This document shows, one piece after another, positions 25,156 to 36,235 of a stretch of DNA of 64,000 bases. The position numbers and the translations under genes are program-made. This stretch comes from Fictibacillus phosphorivorans (lineage in GTDB: Bacteria; Bacillota; Bacilli; Bacillales; Fictibacillaceae), in NCBI RefSeq assembly GCF_001629705.1, contig NZ_CP015378.1, forward strand, positions 744,001 to 808,000. Reading direction: 5' to 3'. Below the pieces are notes generated by a model, which made no database searches, was not told the DNA's origin, and saw only the letters and a program-made list of their open reading frames with translations. Positions within the stretch are counted from its first letter, which is position 1. Every line of letters begins with the position of its first letter.

Positions 25156-26508
25156 TTGGCCCTACATGTCAGAAAGCATAAACGTTTTTTGCATAACCCA
25201 ATTAAATTGAACCCTCCTCAATTTTTAGCGTTGCTATTTTTATTTCTCATTTTTGTTGGCATGTGTATGTTAAAGCTACCTGTCGCTCATGAAGAAACGT
25301 TATCTTGGGTAGATGCATTTTTTATTGCCACATCAGCTGCAACAGTAACAGGCTTAGCTACAGTTGATCCTGGCTCAACGTTTACCTTGTTTGGGGAGAT
25401 CGTCATCTTGTTTTTAATCCAAGTCGGAGGGCTCGGAGTCATGTCATTTGCGTCACTCGTCGTTATTATGATGGGGAGAAAGATTTCCATCAAACAACGT
25501 GTATTGATGCAAGAAGCACTCAACCAGCCTTCTATTGGCGGTGTAATCCGATTAGTTCGAAATCTGTTTGTATTTTCAATCAGCATCCAGATTATCGCCA
25601 TCTTTTTTCTGTCATTAAGGCTTGTTCCAGACTTTGGTGTTAGTAAAGGGATCTACTATAGCATTTTTCATGTTATATCGGCATACAACAATGCAGGGTT
25701 CTCGTTGTGGTCTGACGGTCTAATGGGTTATGTAGGAGATCCGATGGTGAACATCGTCATATCGTTTCTGTTTATAACAGGGGGAATTGGGTTTACCGTA
25801 TTGGTTGATATATGGGTGAGCCGAAGCTGGAAAAAACTTTCTCTTCATACAAGAGTGATGTTGCTGTCTACTTTGATTATTAATATTGTGGCAATCTTGT
25901 TCTTCTACTTATTTGAGTTTAATAATCCAAAGACCATTGGAATGCTTTCAGGTGCAGAGCAATTCTGGGCTTCGTATTTCCAAGGTGTAACACCGAGAAC
26001 AGCAGGTTTTAACTCGATTGATATGACAGCTATAAATCCTGATACGTCCTTGTTGATGATTCTTTTAATGTTTGTTGGGGCAGGAAGTACCTCTACTGGT
26101 GGAGGGATAAAACTGACCACGTTTGTAGTTATTATTTTTACGGTTGCAGCTTTCTTAAAAGGGAAAGAAAATACGGTCGTTATGATGCGAACCATTCGAA
26201 ATGCTGTTGTTTATAGAGCTCTTGCTATTACAACCATTTCCATTTTGTTTATTTTTGCAGCATTATTTATTATCACATATGTACAAAAAGATACTTCATT
26301 CATGGTGATCGTGTTTGAAGTCGTGTCTGCGTTCGGTACAGTTGGATTAAGTATGGGCCTGACCCCAGATCTAACAGTAATCGGGAAAATTGTGATCTGT
26401 GTGGTAATGGTTTTCGGTAAATTAGGACCGCTAACGCTGGCGTTCAGTCTTGCTAAACAAACAAAAGATAATATTAGATATCCAGACGGTGAAGTGTTCA
26501 CTGGGTAA
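25156..26508 (+). CDS. ktrB: KtrB, potassium-translocating subunit
   Basis: A 450-residue membrane protein of the Trk/Ktr/HKT superfamily with four pore-loop repeats. Selectivity filter stretches include SAATVTGLATVD, SAYNNAGFSLWSD, TPRTAGFNSIDM and SAFGTVGLSMGL, each with the filter glycine. The start is TTG, three bases after ktrA, supported by GAGGAAG upstream. With KtrA it forms a sodium-stimulated potassium uptake system under c-di-AMP control at RNA and protein level. Confidence 0.94.
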   Translation: MALHVRKHKRFLHNPIKLNPPQFLALLFLFLIFVGMCMLKLPVAHEETLSWVDAFFIATSAATVTGLATVDPGSTFTLFGEIVILFLIQVGGLGVMSFASLVVIMMGRKISIKQRVLMQEALNQPSIGGVIRLVRNLFVFSISIQIIAIFFLSLRLVPDFGVSKGIYYSIFHVISAYNNAGFSLWSDGLMGYVGDPMVNIVISFLFITGGIGFTVLVDIWVSRSWKKLSLHTRVMLLSTLIINIVAILFFYLFEFNNPKTIGMLSGAEQFWASYFQGVTPRTAGFNSIDMTAINPDTSLLMILLMFVGAGSTSTGGGIKLTTFVVIIFTVAAFLKGKENTVVMMRTIRNAVVYRALAITTISILFIFAALFIITYVQKDTSFMVIVFEVVSAFGTVGLSMGLTPDLTVIGKIVICVVMVFGKLGPLTLAFSLAKQTKDNIRYPDGEVFTG

Positions 26509-26514
26509 AAAAGA

Positions 26515-26561
26515 GGCTAATGCAATGAAGGAATCTTCTTCATTCTGCATTAGCTTTTTTT
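26515..26561 (+). terminator. Terminator of ktrAB
   Basis: Long stem GCTAATGCA.../...TGCATTAGC with inner AATGAAG/CTTCATT pairs and a seven-T tail. Confidence 0.93.
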
Positions 26562-26646
26562 GGTTATTTATGGGTTAATTGACTTCCTCTTGGGAAAGCT
26601 AAAACAAGGTTTAATTGCTACTCTAAAGAGAGGAAAAGAGATCGTC

Positions 26647-27759
26647 ATGCAAAAAATAAAAGAAGCTTTTCTCGTTTCTCCCTTTCTTGTTTTTTTCCTC
26701 GTCCATTCTGAGCAAGTAGGGGTAGGGGTTCTTGGGTATCAGCGCATCATAGCTAAATATGCAGGGTATGATTCTTGGATATCCGTTATCATAGCAGCTA
26801 TTTTTGTACATATTCTAATTTGGATGATCTATTACGTGCTTGATAATGGTGATGGAGATATTGTGACCACACATAAAACGTTGTTTGGTGGTTTCCTAGG
26901 TAATCTCTTCAACCTTTCTTTGCTTCTGTATTTTCTGCTTTGGTCGATTACTGTACTTAGAACCTATATTGAAGTCATACAAGTCTGGATGTTTCCTACT
27001 CTGAGTACATGGAAAATCGCGGCAGTGTTCCTTATATTGACGTACTATGTGGTTTCGTCTGGTTTTCGAACAGTAGCAGGTATCTGCTTTTTGGGAGTGG
27101 TCATTCCTTTAGGGTTAATCGTATTACTGGTGTATCCATTGGAATTTACTCATTTTTCTAATCTGCTACCCGTATTTGATGAGAATGTAAAAGACTATTT
27201 ATCAGCCACAAAAAATATGATGCTGAGTTATCTTGGTTTTGAAACACTTCTTGTTTTTTATCCATTTATCAAAAATGCTAAGCGATCTCAAAAGTTTGCG
27301 CATCATGCCAATCTTTTTACATTTATGATGTACCTGCTAGTCACTTTGTTTTCATTTGCATTTTTTAGCGAGGAACAATTGTCTAGAAATATTTGGGCTA
27401 CACTATCTATGGTGAAAATCGTTCAAGTTTCATTTGTAGAACGCTTTGATTTCGTATTTGTCTCCATGTGGTGTTTAGTGATTCTACCTAATATTGCATT
27501 GGCGATTTGGTGTTCGAGCCGAGTAGCGAAATTGATGCTGAACATTCGTCACCATGTCACGCTCATCGTGATGCTAGTCTTAATATTAGCAGCTTGTTAC
27601 TATTTGGACACGCGGCTTAAAATTAATATGCTAAACAACTACACGAACAAGATAGGCTTTTACCTAGCTATAAGCTATATTCCGCTTCTATTTATAATGA
27701 CTTTTATTAAAAAACACTTTAAGAAAAATAAAAAAGAACAGGCATCACCGACTACATGA
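26647..27759 (+). CDS. Spore germination permease, GerAB family (standalone)
   Basis: A 370-residue membrane protein with about ten helices, of the APC-like GerAB family that binds germinants in the GerA-type receptor. Supporting stretches are HSEQVGVGVLGYQRIIAK near 27-44 and GFETLLVFYPFIK near 200. Its usual partners GerAA and GerAC are not next to it. The frame is open to 26560, but GAGAGGAAAAGAG precedes ATG 26647. Role in germination is inferred; orphan paralogues such as YndE-type units exist. Confidence 0.82.
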   Translation: MQKIKEAFLVSPFLVFFLVHSEQVGVGVLGYQRIIAKYAGYDSWISVIIAAIFVHILIWMIYYVLDNGDGDIVTTHKTLFGGFLGNLFNLSLLLYFLLWSITVLRTYIEVIQVWMFPTLSTWKIAAVFLILTYYVVSSGFRTVAGICFLGVVIPLGLIVLLVYPLEFTHFSNLLPVFDENVKDYLSATKNMMLSYLGFETLLVFYPFIKNAKRSQKFAHHANLFTFMMYLLVTLFSFAFFSEEQLSRNIWATLSMVKIVQVSFVERFDFVFVSMWCLVILPNIALAIWCSSRVAKLMLNIRHHVTLIVMLVLILAACYYLDTRLKINMLNNYTNKIGFYLAISYIPLLFIMTFIKKHFKKNKKEQASPTT

Positions 27760-27765
27760 CACAAG

Positions 27766-27831
27766 AAAAAAACTGACCGTTAACTTCCTTCATCTGTTCA
27801 AGAGATAAAGGAATTAACAGTCAGTTTTTTA
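27766..27831. terminator. Bidirectional terminator
   Basis: AAAAACTGAC (27768-27777) pairs with GTCAGTTTTT (27820-27829), with further pairing TTAACTTCC/GGAATTAAC inside, between converging genes. Confidence 0.88.
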
Positions 27832-28290
27832 TTAAGCTTGAAGAAGCATAGTGAGGCGCGTTTTATGTTTTTCACGCTGAGAATCATCTGATGTATTGTG
27901 CCAATTCTGCAGAGTCTCGTTGATTAATTGGGTGACCATATGCTTTGTCCAAACTACATAAGCGCCATACGTATCCCCTTTGAAAAAGGAAGTAAGCATA
28001 TTATTATCAGGCCCGAAGAAGAAACCGAGCTGATCATGAATGAGTGTAGCCTCATCCATCGAGAAGGGCATGATTTTATCTGAAAGGGTAAATTGATAAG
28101 AATTGTTTTCTTTTTTAATGAATGCGATCGCGTATACCTGTCCTTCTGGAAGAAAACCTTTCGTAGTAGGTAAGAGCAGTAACGGGTTATGTCCTTTGTC
28201 ATAAGCGATAAAAAAGTCATTCACATCTTCCTCAAACTGTGGTGTACGTGACATTGAAGCTAGTGCAATTTCTTTTTGTACGTTTAACAT
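27832..28290 (-). CDS. Conserved-looking cytosolic protein of unknown function
   Basis: A 152-residue soluble protein, no signal peptide or membrane segment, moderately acidic, with NPLLLLPTTKGFLPEGQVYA and an aromatic FFFGPDNNMLTSFFKG patch. A ribosome site GGGTTG is weak. It stands alone between the GerAB-type gene and the divergent hut operon. I do not recognise the family. Confidence 0.65.
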   Translation of the reverse strand: MLNVQKEIALASMSRTPQFEEDVNDFFIAYDKGHNPLLLLPTTKGFLPEGQVYAIAFIKKENNSYQFTLSDKIMPFSMDEATLIHDQLGFFFGPDNNMLTSFFKGDTYGAYVVWTKHMVTQLINETLQNWHNTSDDSQREKHKTRLTMLLQA

Positions 28291-28401
28291 GTAACAACCC
28301 TCATTCCGTTATATTTCTTACTATCATTCTTACCGCTAGTTTGCTAGATTATACGTGTCATTTTCTTTACTAAACTGCTGTGATAAGTTGTTGAAAGGGA
28401 A

Positions 28402-28430
28402 TTGACGGACAAATTGTAAACGCATACACT
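28402..28430 (+). promoter_or_regulatory. hut operon SigA promoter overlapped by a cre site
   Basis: TTGACG (28402-28407), 17 bases, TACACT (28425-28430). The sequence TGTAAACGCATACA (28415-28428) fits the CcpA cre consensus TGWAARCGYTWNCW at 13 of 14 positions and covers the spacer and -10. Carbon catabolite repression of hut by CcpA is known in B. subtilis. Confidence 0.75.
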
Positions 28431-28471
28431 AGAGATAGTTATTAGCCGTTAGAGAAAGAGTGATTCATGCA

Positions 28472-28906
28472 ATGGCATTATCAAATGAACGTTTGATCGG
28501 AAAGATGGCCATGTTAGGGGTATTAGATGAAAGTTATCTGCCTGAAATCGAGAAATTGGGCTGGAAGTATTGCGTAGGCAAAGCTGGTTCCATGGATTCA
28601 CAAAAGGTAGTAGCTGCCATTGAAACAGCGGCCAAAAGTGAAAATATCATTCAAACCGGAATTTATCGTGAAACACATTCGTTATATCATGCCATCATGG
28701 AAGCTTTTCATGGGGTGACAAGAGGGCAGGTTCAGCTTGGCACTGTTCTTAGGACTGTAGGGTTACGTTTCATCGTTGTCCGCGGTAACCCGTATGAGAA
28801 GAAAGAAGAAGGTGACTGGATCGCAGTCGCTCTCTATGGAACGATAGGTGCTCCTGTAAAAGGATTAGAGCATGAGGCGATCGGTCTAGGAATCAATCAT
28901 ATTTAA
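28472..28906 (+). CDS. hutP: HutP, histidine-responsive antiterminator
   Basis: A 144-residue RNA-binding protein. With L-histidine and Mg it binds NAG triplets in the hut leader and prevents termination before hutH. Close likeness to B. subtilis HutP is visible: [54 protein letters not shown] and [22 protein letters not shown] at 28460 would add four residues; the ATG at 28472 fits the family N-terminus (MxLxxERxIG). Confidence 0.95.
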   Translation: MALSNERLIGKMAMLGVLDESYLPEIEKLGWKYCVGKAGSMDSQKVVAAIETAAKSENIIQTGIYRETHSLYHAIMEAFHGVTRGQVQLGTVLRTVGLRFIVVRGNPYEKKEEGDWIAVALYGTIGAPVKGLEHEAIGLGINHI

Positions 28907-28916
28907 ATAATGCCCA

Positions 28917-28975
28917 TAGTAACTAGTGATGAGGGGGCGTATTCGAAAGAGTTTTCTTTCGGGTGCGCTCTTTTT
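28917..28975 (+). promoter_or_regulatory. HutP box and histidine-controlled attenuator
   Basis: Three NAG triplets with exact 4-base gaps, TAG-TAAC-TAG-TGAT-GAG (28917-28933), match the HutP recognition pattern. The last triplet is at the foot of a long terminator stem: 28931-28949 pairs with 28956-28974 over 19 consecutive pairs including GU wobbles, six-base loop, and T run. HutP binding would block this stem. Confidence 0.85.
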
Positions 28976-29023
28976 GTATGTGAAAAATGCATTTTTTAGT
29001 GAGACTAGTTGTCTTTGAAAGTA

Positions 29024-29152
29024 GTTGATTTCCGTTCCAGGATGCTCGCTTTCCGGGGGGCGTGCGGTGAGCCTCTTAGCGCTCTGCGCTGTTAAGAGTC
29101 TTACCTGTCCCGCTAGTCCCCCAGGAGTCTCACACCTTGCACTCCAATCAAC
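29024..29152 (-). repeat. 129-bp dispersed repeat, copy 2, in the hut leader
   Basis: Reverse-oriented relative of the copy at 15281-15407: starts GTTGATTTCCGTTCC and ends GGAGTG-complement CACTCCAATCAAC; inner matches are GCTCGCTTTCC, GCGGTGAGCC and CAGGAGTCTC. It lies between the HutP attenuator and hutH. By chance it carries no stop in the hutH frame, making the hutH frame appear 77 codons too long. Confidence 0.85.
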
Positions 29153-29205
29153 TTGTCAAGAAGATAAAAAAGATAACCCAAAGCACCATTTATATGTAGA
29201 ACGCC

Positions 29206-29248
29206 TTAATGAAAAGAACCTTAATGAAAAGAACCTTAATAAAAGAGG
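29206..29248 (+). repeat. Three 15-bp tandem units before hutH
   Basis: CCTTAATGAAAAGAA occurs in three successive, slightly changed copies ending just before and partly including the hutH ribosome site AAGAGGG. Likely recent slippage; a regulatory role is not evident. Confidence 0.7.
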
Positions 29249-29255
29249 GATGAAG

Positions 29256-30782
29256 ATGATTACATTAACTGGTAATACGCTTTCCATGGAAGAAATCAAG
29301 CGGATTCTGCATGAGAACGAACCTGTAGAAGCTTGCCCACTTAGCATGAAGAAAGTAGCAGATAGTCGTAAAGCGGTTGAAAAGATTGTGGCTGAAGGAA
29401 AAGTGGTATACGGGATCACGACTGGCTTCGGAAAGTTTAGTGATGTTCTTATTTCTCGAGATGATGTTGAGACATTGCAGATCAATCTGATCCGTAGCCA
29501 TGCGTGTGGAATCGGAGAACCGTTTCCTGAGATGATCAGTCGTCTTATGCTTATTTTAAGAGCCAATGCTCTGTTAAAAGGATTTTCGGGTATCCGCCCA
29601 GTCGTAATCGAAAGGTTGCTAGAGTTAGTCGAAAAGAACGTGCATCCTGTTGTTCCTCAACAAGGATCACTTGGGGCGAGTGGAGATCTTGCTCCGCTTT
29701 CTCACCTAGCACTTGTATTAGTAGGTGAAGGAGAAGCGTATTACAAAGGAGAACGTGTTCCTGGCCAAGAAGCTTTAAAGAGAGCGGGCATAGCACCTGT
29801 TGTATTGACGGCGAAAGAGGGGCTTGCCTTGATCAATGGAACGCAGGCCATGACAGCTCAAGGAATAGCTGCCTATATAGAAGCAGAACGGATCGGACTC
29901 ATGGCAGATGCGATTGCAGCGCTTACTACAGAAAGTTTACGAGGTATTACAGATGCGTTCGATGAGGACGTACATCTTGCTCGAGGGTATCAAGAGCAGG
30001 TAGATGTTGCCAAACGCTTGAGAGAATATTTAGAAGGCAGCCAGCTTACAACGAAACAAGGAGAGATTAGGGTCCAGGATGCTTACTCCTTAAGGTGTAT
30101 CCCTCAAGTTCATGGTGCCTCATGGCAGGTTCTAGGTTATGTAAAAGAAAAACTTGAGATTGAGATGAATGCTGCAACGGATAACCCACTGATTTTTGAT
30201 GGAGGAAAAAAGATCATCTCAGGTGGGAACTTTCATGGTCAGCCGATCGCTTTTGCTATGGACTTCTTAAAGCTTGCAGCTGCAGAATGGGCAAATATTT
30301 CTGAACGAAGGATCGAACGGATGGTCAATCCTCAGTTGAGCGACTTACCTGGTTTCTTAAGTCCGAATCCAGGGCTAGAGTCAGGTGCGATGATCATGCA
30401 ATATGCAGCCGCATCACTCGTTTCAGAAAATAAAACATTGGCACATCCTGCAAGTGTTGATTCAATTCCTTCATCAGCCAATCAAGAAGATCATGTAAGT
30501 ATGGGAACCATCGCTTCAAGGCATGCCGCTCAGATTATTGCGAATGCTAGGCGGGTTCTTGCTGTTGAATTAATCTGTGCGATGCAAGCAGCAGATTTTA
30601 GAGGTCCGGAAAAATTAGCACCTAAAACAAAGAGAGTATATGAACAAGGAAGAATCGTTTGTCCAACGATACAATGTGACCGCATGTTCCACCGAGATAT
30701 GGAAGCTGTTGCTTCATGGATCCTCGATACTTCATGGAACGACATCTTAATCGGGGCAAAAATTCAAAAGTTAGCACATTAA
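29256..30782 (+). CDS. hutH: Histidine ammonia-lyase
   Basis: First enzyme of histidine breakdown, converting L-histidine to urocanate and ammonia. The product has 508 residues, the same as B. subtilis HutH. The MIO cofactor forms from Ala141-Ser142-Gly143 in [31 protein letters not shown] near 52 holds the catalytic Tyr. The open frame runs back to 29025 through the dispersed repeat; the true start is the ATG at 29256, six bases after AGAGGG, giving the family N-terminus. Confidence 0.96.
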   Translation: MITLTGNTLSMEEIKRILHENEPVEACPLSMKKVADSRKAVEKIVAEGKVVYGITTGFGKFSDVLISRDDVETLQINLIRSHACGIGEPFPEMISRLMLILRANALLKGFSGIRPVVIERLLELVEKNVHPVVPQQGSLGASGDLAPLSHLALVLVGEGEAYYKGERVPGQEALKRAGIAPVVLTAKEGLALINGTQAMTAQGIAAYIEAERIGLMADAIAALTTESLRGITDAFDEDVHLARGYQEQVDVAKRLREYLEGSQLTTKQGEIRVQDAYSLRCIPQVHGASWQVLGYVKEKLEIEMNAATDNPLIFDGGKKIISGGNFHGQPIAFAMDFLKLAAAEWANISERRIERMVNPQLSDLPGFLSPNPGLESGAMIMQYAAASLVSENKTLAHPASVDSIPSSANQEDHVSMGTIASRHAAQIIANARRVLAVELICAMQAADFRGPEKLAPKTKRVYEQGRIVCPTIQCDRMFHRDMEAVASWILDTSWNDILIGAKIQKLAH

Positions 30783-30798
30783 AAGGAGGTATTTTTTC

Positions 30799-32460
30799 AT
30801 GTCAAACGTAAAACATTCTATATCAGCGGCAAGAGGTACAAAATTATCGGCAAAAGGGTGGGTTCAAGAAGCAGCCATTCGTATGCTGATGAATAACCTA
30901 GATGGGGAAGTGGCGGAGAATCCCGATGAACTAGTCGTTTATGGTGGTATCGGTAAAGCTGCTCGAAACTGGGACTCCTATCATAAGATCATAGAAACAT
31001 TAGAGCGATTAGAGAATGACGAAACGCTTCTTGTGCAATCTGGAAAGCCGGTTGCTGTCTTTAAATCGCATACAGATGCTCCACGTGTTCTACTTGCGAA
31101 CTCTAACCTTGTACCTGCTTGGGCAAATTGGGATACATTCCGTGATCTTGAAAAAAGAGGGCTGATGATGTATGGCCAGATGACAGCCGGAAGCTGGATT
31201 TATATCGGAACGCAAGGCATCCTGCAAGGGACGTATGAAACATTTGCAGAAGCTGCTCGCAAGCACTTTAACGGATCCTTAAAAGGGACCATCACGCTTA
31301 CAGCGGGTCTTGGAGGAATGGGTGGAGCTCAGCCTCTTGCTGTAACGATGAATGATGGTGTTGTGATCGCGATTGATATCGACGAAACAAGAATTCAACG
31401 CCGCTTAGACACAAGATACTTAGATAAAATGACAAAGAGTTTAGACGAAGCCTTAAGCATGGCTAAAGAATATGCGGCAAAAGGGGAGCCACTCTCGATT
31501 GGTCTTTTAGGAAACGCTGCTGAACTTTTACCAAAGATGATTGAGATGGGAGAGATTCCGGATCTTGTTACGGATCAGACATCTGCTCATGACCCGTTGC
31601 ATGGCTATTTGCCAGTAGGTTTCACGATGGAAGAAGGAGCAGAACTTCGTAAACGCCATCCAGAGCAGTATATCGAAAAGTCAAAGAAATCGATGGCGAT
31701 TCATGTTCAGGCAATGCTTGAGATGCAAAAGAAGGGTTCTGTCGTATTTGATTATGGCAACAACATCAGACAAGTTGCGCTTGATGAAGGAGTTACAAAC
31801 GCATTTGATTTCCCTGGGTTCGTTCCAGCATTTATCCGTCCGTTGTTCTGTGAAGGGAAAGGACCTTTTAGATGGGTAGCGTTATCGGGGGATCCAGAAG
31901 ATATCAGAAAAACAGATGAAGTGATATTACGAGAGTTCAGTGATAACGAGCACCTCTGTAAATGGATCAAGATGGCTCAAGAAAAAGTTCAGTTCCAAGG
32001 TCTTCCGTCACGTATCTGCTGGTTAGGGTATGGAGAGCGCGCGAAGTTTGGAAAAATTATTAACGAAATGGTAGCTAGCGGCGAATTGTCAGCGCCAATC
32101 GTGATCGGGCGTGACCACTTGGATTGTGGTTCAGTTGCATCGCCTAATCGTGAAACAGAAGCAATGCTTGATGGCAGTGATGCAGTTTCGGACTGGCCGA
32201 TTTTAAACGCGATGATCAATGCTGTAAATGGAGCGAGCTGGGTATCTGTGCACCATGGTGGCGGTGTTGGAATGGGTTATTCTCTTCATGCCGGAATGGT
32301 CGTTGTTGCAGATGGAACAGAAGAAGCTGCTCGTCGTCTTGAGCGTGTGCTAACGAGTGATCCTGGAATGGGGATCGTAAGGCATGCTGATGCAGGTTAT
32401 GATCTTGCGATAGAGACGGCAAAAGAAAAAGGCGTAGATCTGCCAATGATCGAGAACTAA
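30799..32460 (+). CDS. hutU: Urocanate hydratase
   Basis: Second step of the Hut pathway, adding water to urocanate to give imidazolonepropionate, with NAD as tightly bound electrophile. A 553-residue protein of normal length, with [19 protein letters not shown] near 170 (NAD-binding), [16 protein letters not shown] near 260 and the signature-like [14 protein letters not shown] near 400. The AAAGGAGG ribosome site is 16 bases after hutH. Confidence 0.96.
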   Translation: MSNVKHSISAARGTKLSAKGWVQEAAIRMLMNNLDGEVAENPDELVVYGGIGKAARNWDSYHKIIETLERLENDETLLVQSGKPVAVFKSHTDAPRVLLANSNLVPAWANWDTFRDLEKRGLMMYGQMTAGSWIYIGTQGILQGTYETFAEAARKHFNGSLKGTITLTAGLGGMGGAQPLAVTMNDGVVIAIDIDETRIQRRLDTRYLDKMTKSLDEALSMAKEYAAKGEPLSIGLLGNAAELLPKMIEMGEIPDLVTDQTSAHDPLHGYLPVGFTMEEGAELRKRHPEQYIEKSKKSMAIHVQAMLEMQKKGSVVFDYGNNIRQVALDEGVTNAFDFPGFVPAFIRPLFCEGKGPFRWVALSGDPEDIRKTDEVILREFSDNEHLCKWIKMAQEKVQFQGLPSRICWLGYGERAKFGKIINEMVASGELSAPIVIGRDHLDCGSVASPNRETEAMLDGSDAVSDWPILNAMINAVNGASWVSVHHGGGVGMGYSLHAGMVVVADGTEEAARRLERVLTSDPGMGIVRHADAGYDLAIETAKEKGVDLPMIEN

Positions 32461-32472
32461 AAAGGAGTGTGA

Positions 32473-34687
<2,215 letters not shown>

Positions 34688-34688
34688 A

Positions 34689-34949
34689 ATGAGTGAGTTC
34701 GGAAAATTTATTGAATTGTCTAGAAATCAAAAGGGCTTGAGCAAATCAGAGCTTGCACGACGATTAAGCATCACTCCTCAATACATGGCAGATATCGAAA
34801 AAGGAAGAATGATTCCTTCTGAAGAAAAGATAGAAAAGCTAGTAAAAACGTTAGAGTTAAACGAAAAAGAAGCATTTAAACTGGCGGACAAACTTCCGTT
34901 ACGAGTATTAGCAGAGGCAAAACAACATTATTATAAGCAAGGTTCCTAG
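34689..34949 (+). CDS. XRE-family HTH regulator at the end of the hut operon
   Basis: An 86-residue protein with a single Cro/cI-type helix-turn-helix (IELSRNQKGLSKSELARRLS ... YMADIEKGRMIPSEEKIEKL, residues 7-55) and a short helical tail. GAAAGGGAGG precedes the ATG one base after the hutG stop, so it is translated with the operon. B. subtilis carries the permease gene hutM here instead. Target unknown; a histidine- or nitrogen-linked regulator is a guess from position. Confidence 0.85.
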   Translation: MSEFGKFIELSRNQKGLSKSELARRLSITPQYMADIEKGRMIPSEEKIEKLVKTLELNEKEAFKLADKLPLRVLAEAKQHYYKQGS

Positions 34950-35001
34950 AAGTTTAGTTTCATACGCACTCTTACTCTTTATTACATTTTTCTCTACACG
35001 A

Positions 35002-35040
35002 AAAAACACCGCAAGCTATTTCGGCTTAGCGGTGTTTATT
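35002..35040. terminator. Bidirectional terminator ending the hut operon
   Basis: AAACACCGC/GCGGTGTTT stem with inner AAGC/GCTT, flanked by A and T runs, between converging genes. Confidence 0.9.
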
Positions 35041-35050
35041 ATTATGAACA

Positions 35051-36085
35051 TCAGCTTTCTCTAGGCTGAGAGGGTTTTGGTTTTAATATTTTTTTAAGCT
35101 TAGACCAACGCAACTCAATAAACGGCTGTGCTAGTGCGATAACGGGTTTGCTTGCTAGAAATAGCGTTACGATAACTGCTAGGAAGAGGAGCATAAAGTA
35201 TGCGCCGTTTTCCTCGATAGATGCGAATAGATCTGTAGTAAACAAGTATTTCAAAACGAAACCATGCAACAGATAAATATATAAGGTGCGTTCTCCAAAT
35301 TCAGTGAAGAACATTCGTCTGCGCGGAAGAAGGGCTAAAAAGCTAAAGGTTGCCGCAAACATTACACCGTACATGGCAAGTCTGACAAGACCGCCATACC
35401 AATCGTTGTAGCCAAGGATCTCCGAATAAGAAGATGAAGATAAAAGCCATTCTTTTGTACCGTTTGGAAAAATAAAATGATACGTAATGAACAGTACAAC
35501 TAAGAAAGCTGCTGAAATAATTTTGGCTCTAGGACGTAATATCTTTTTGAAGTCTCTCTTTTCAAGCAGATGTCCAAGCAAGAAGACAGGGAAAAAGACA
35601 AATGTTCGAAGGAGACTCAAAAATGTACCAATGTCATGAATATAACCTACTGCTACTCCTATACCAATGGCAAGGACAAGTGGATATTTCATTTTCACAA
35701 AGACTTTTAAAAGAATATTCCAGAAAACCAAACTTAATAAGAACCATAGTGTCCAATGGGGTGAAAAGAAGTCTAGTTTCACTTCGCTCTTACCGTACAA
35801 ATCATAGTAGAAAAAACTATAGATTAATTGAAAAACCAAATAAGGAATCAGTACTTTTTTAAAGATTTTAGGAAGATAGCCATCACGCCAGACACCTTTT
35901 GTAAAGAACCCTGCTATTAGTATAAATGCAGGCATATGAAAGGTATATATAAAGTTGTAGATCGTGTAAAGCCACTCATTTTGACTTTTTATCGGGGAAA
36001 TAAAGTGCCCGAACACGACGAGAAAAATTAAAATAAACTTAGCGTTGTCGAAATAATAATCGCGTTCTTTTGTAGCAGTACTCAT
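35051..36085 (-). CDS. Acyltransferase 3 family membrane protein
   Basis: A 344-residue protein with about ten membrane helices, of the Acyl_transf_3 family nearest the fucose 4-O-acetylase-like group. The N-terminus YFDNAKFILIFLVVFGHFI contains the conserved catalytic His, followed by FHMPAFILIAGFF. It probably O-acetylates an envelope sugar or polymer; the acceptor is unknown. Monocistronic, between two terminators. Confidence 0.85.
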   Translation of the reverse strand: MSTATKERDYYFDNAKFILIFLVVFGHFISPIKSQNEWLYTIYNFIYTFHMPAFILIAGFFTKGVWRDGYLPKIFKKVLIPYLVFQLIYSFFYYDLYGKSEVKLDFFSPHWTLWFLLSLVFWNILLKVFVKMKYPLVLAIGIGVAVGYIHDIGTFLSLLRTFVFFPVFLLGHLLEKRDFKKILRPRAKIISAAFLVVLFITYHFIFPNGTKEWLLSSSSYSEILGYNDWYGGLVRLAMYGVMFAATFSFLALLPRRRMFFTEFGERTLYIYLLHGFVLKYLFTTDLFASIEENGAYFMLLFLAVIVTLFLASKPVIALAQPFIELRWSKLKKILKPKPSQPRES

Positions 36086-36197
36086 CGATATTCCTCCAAT
36101 AATTATTCACCTTATAAAGTATTCGTATGAATTTCTCATTTTTTTTACTTATTTCTATAATTCCCAACATCGCAGGTGTTTCTAACCTATAAATAGA

Positions 36198-36234
36198 AAA
36201 AAACGTGTTTCCTATTACAGGAAACACGTTTTTC
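36198..36234. terminator. Terminator after the AI-2E family gene
   Basis: Perfect 12-bp stem AAACGTGTTTCC/GGAAACACGTTT with A and T runs on both sides; it ends two bases before the stop codon of the minus-strand AI-2E gene. Confidence 0.9.
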
Positions 36235-36235
36235 G

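Noticed and set aside
29025..29255. N-terminal extension of HutH
   Set aside because: The frame is open through the dispersed repeat by chance. The ATG at 29256 has the ribosome site and gives the exact 508-residue family length.
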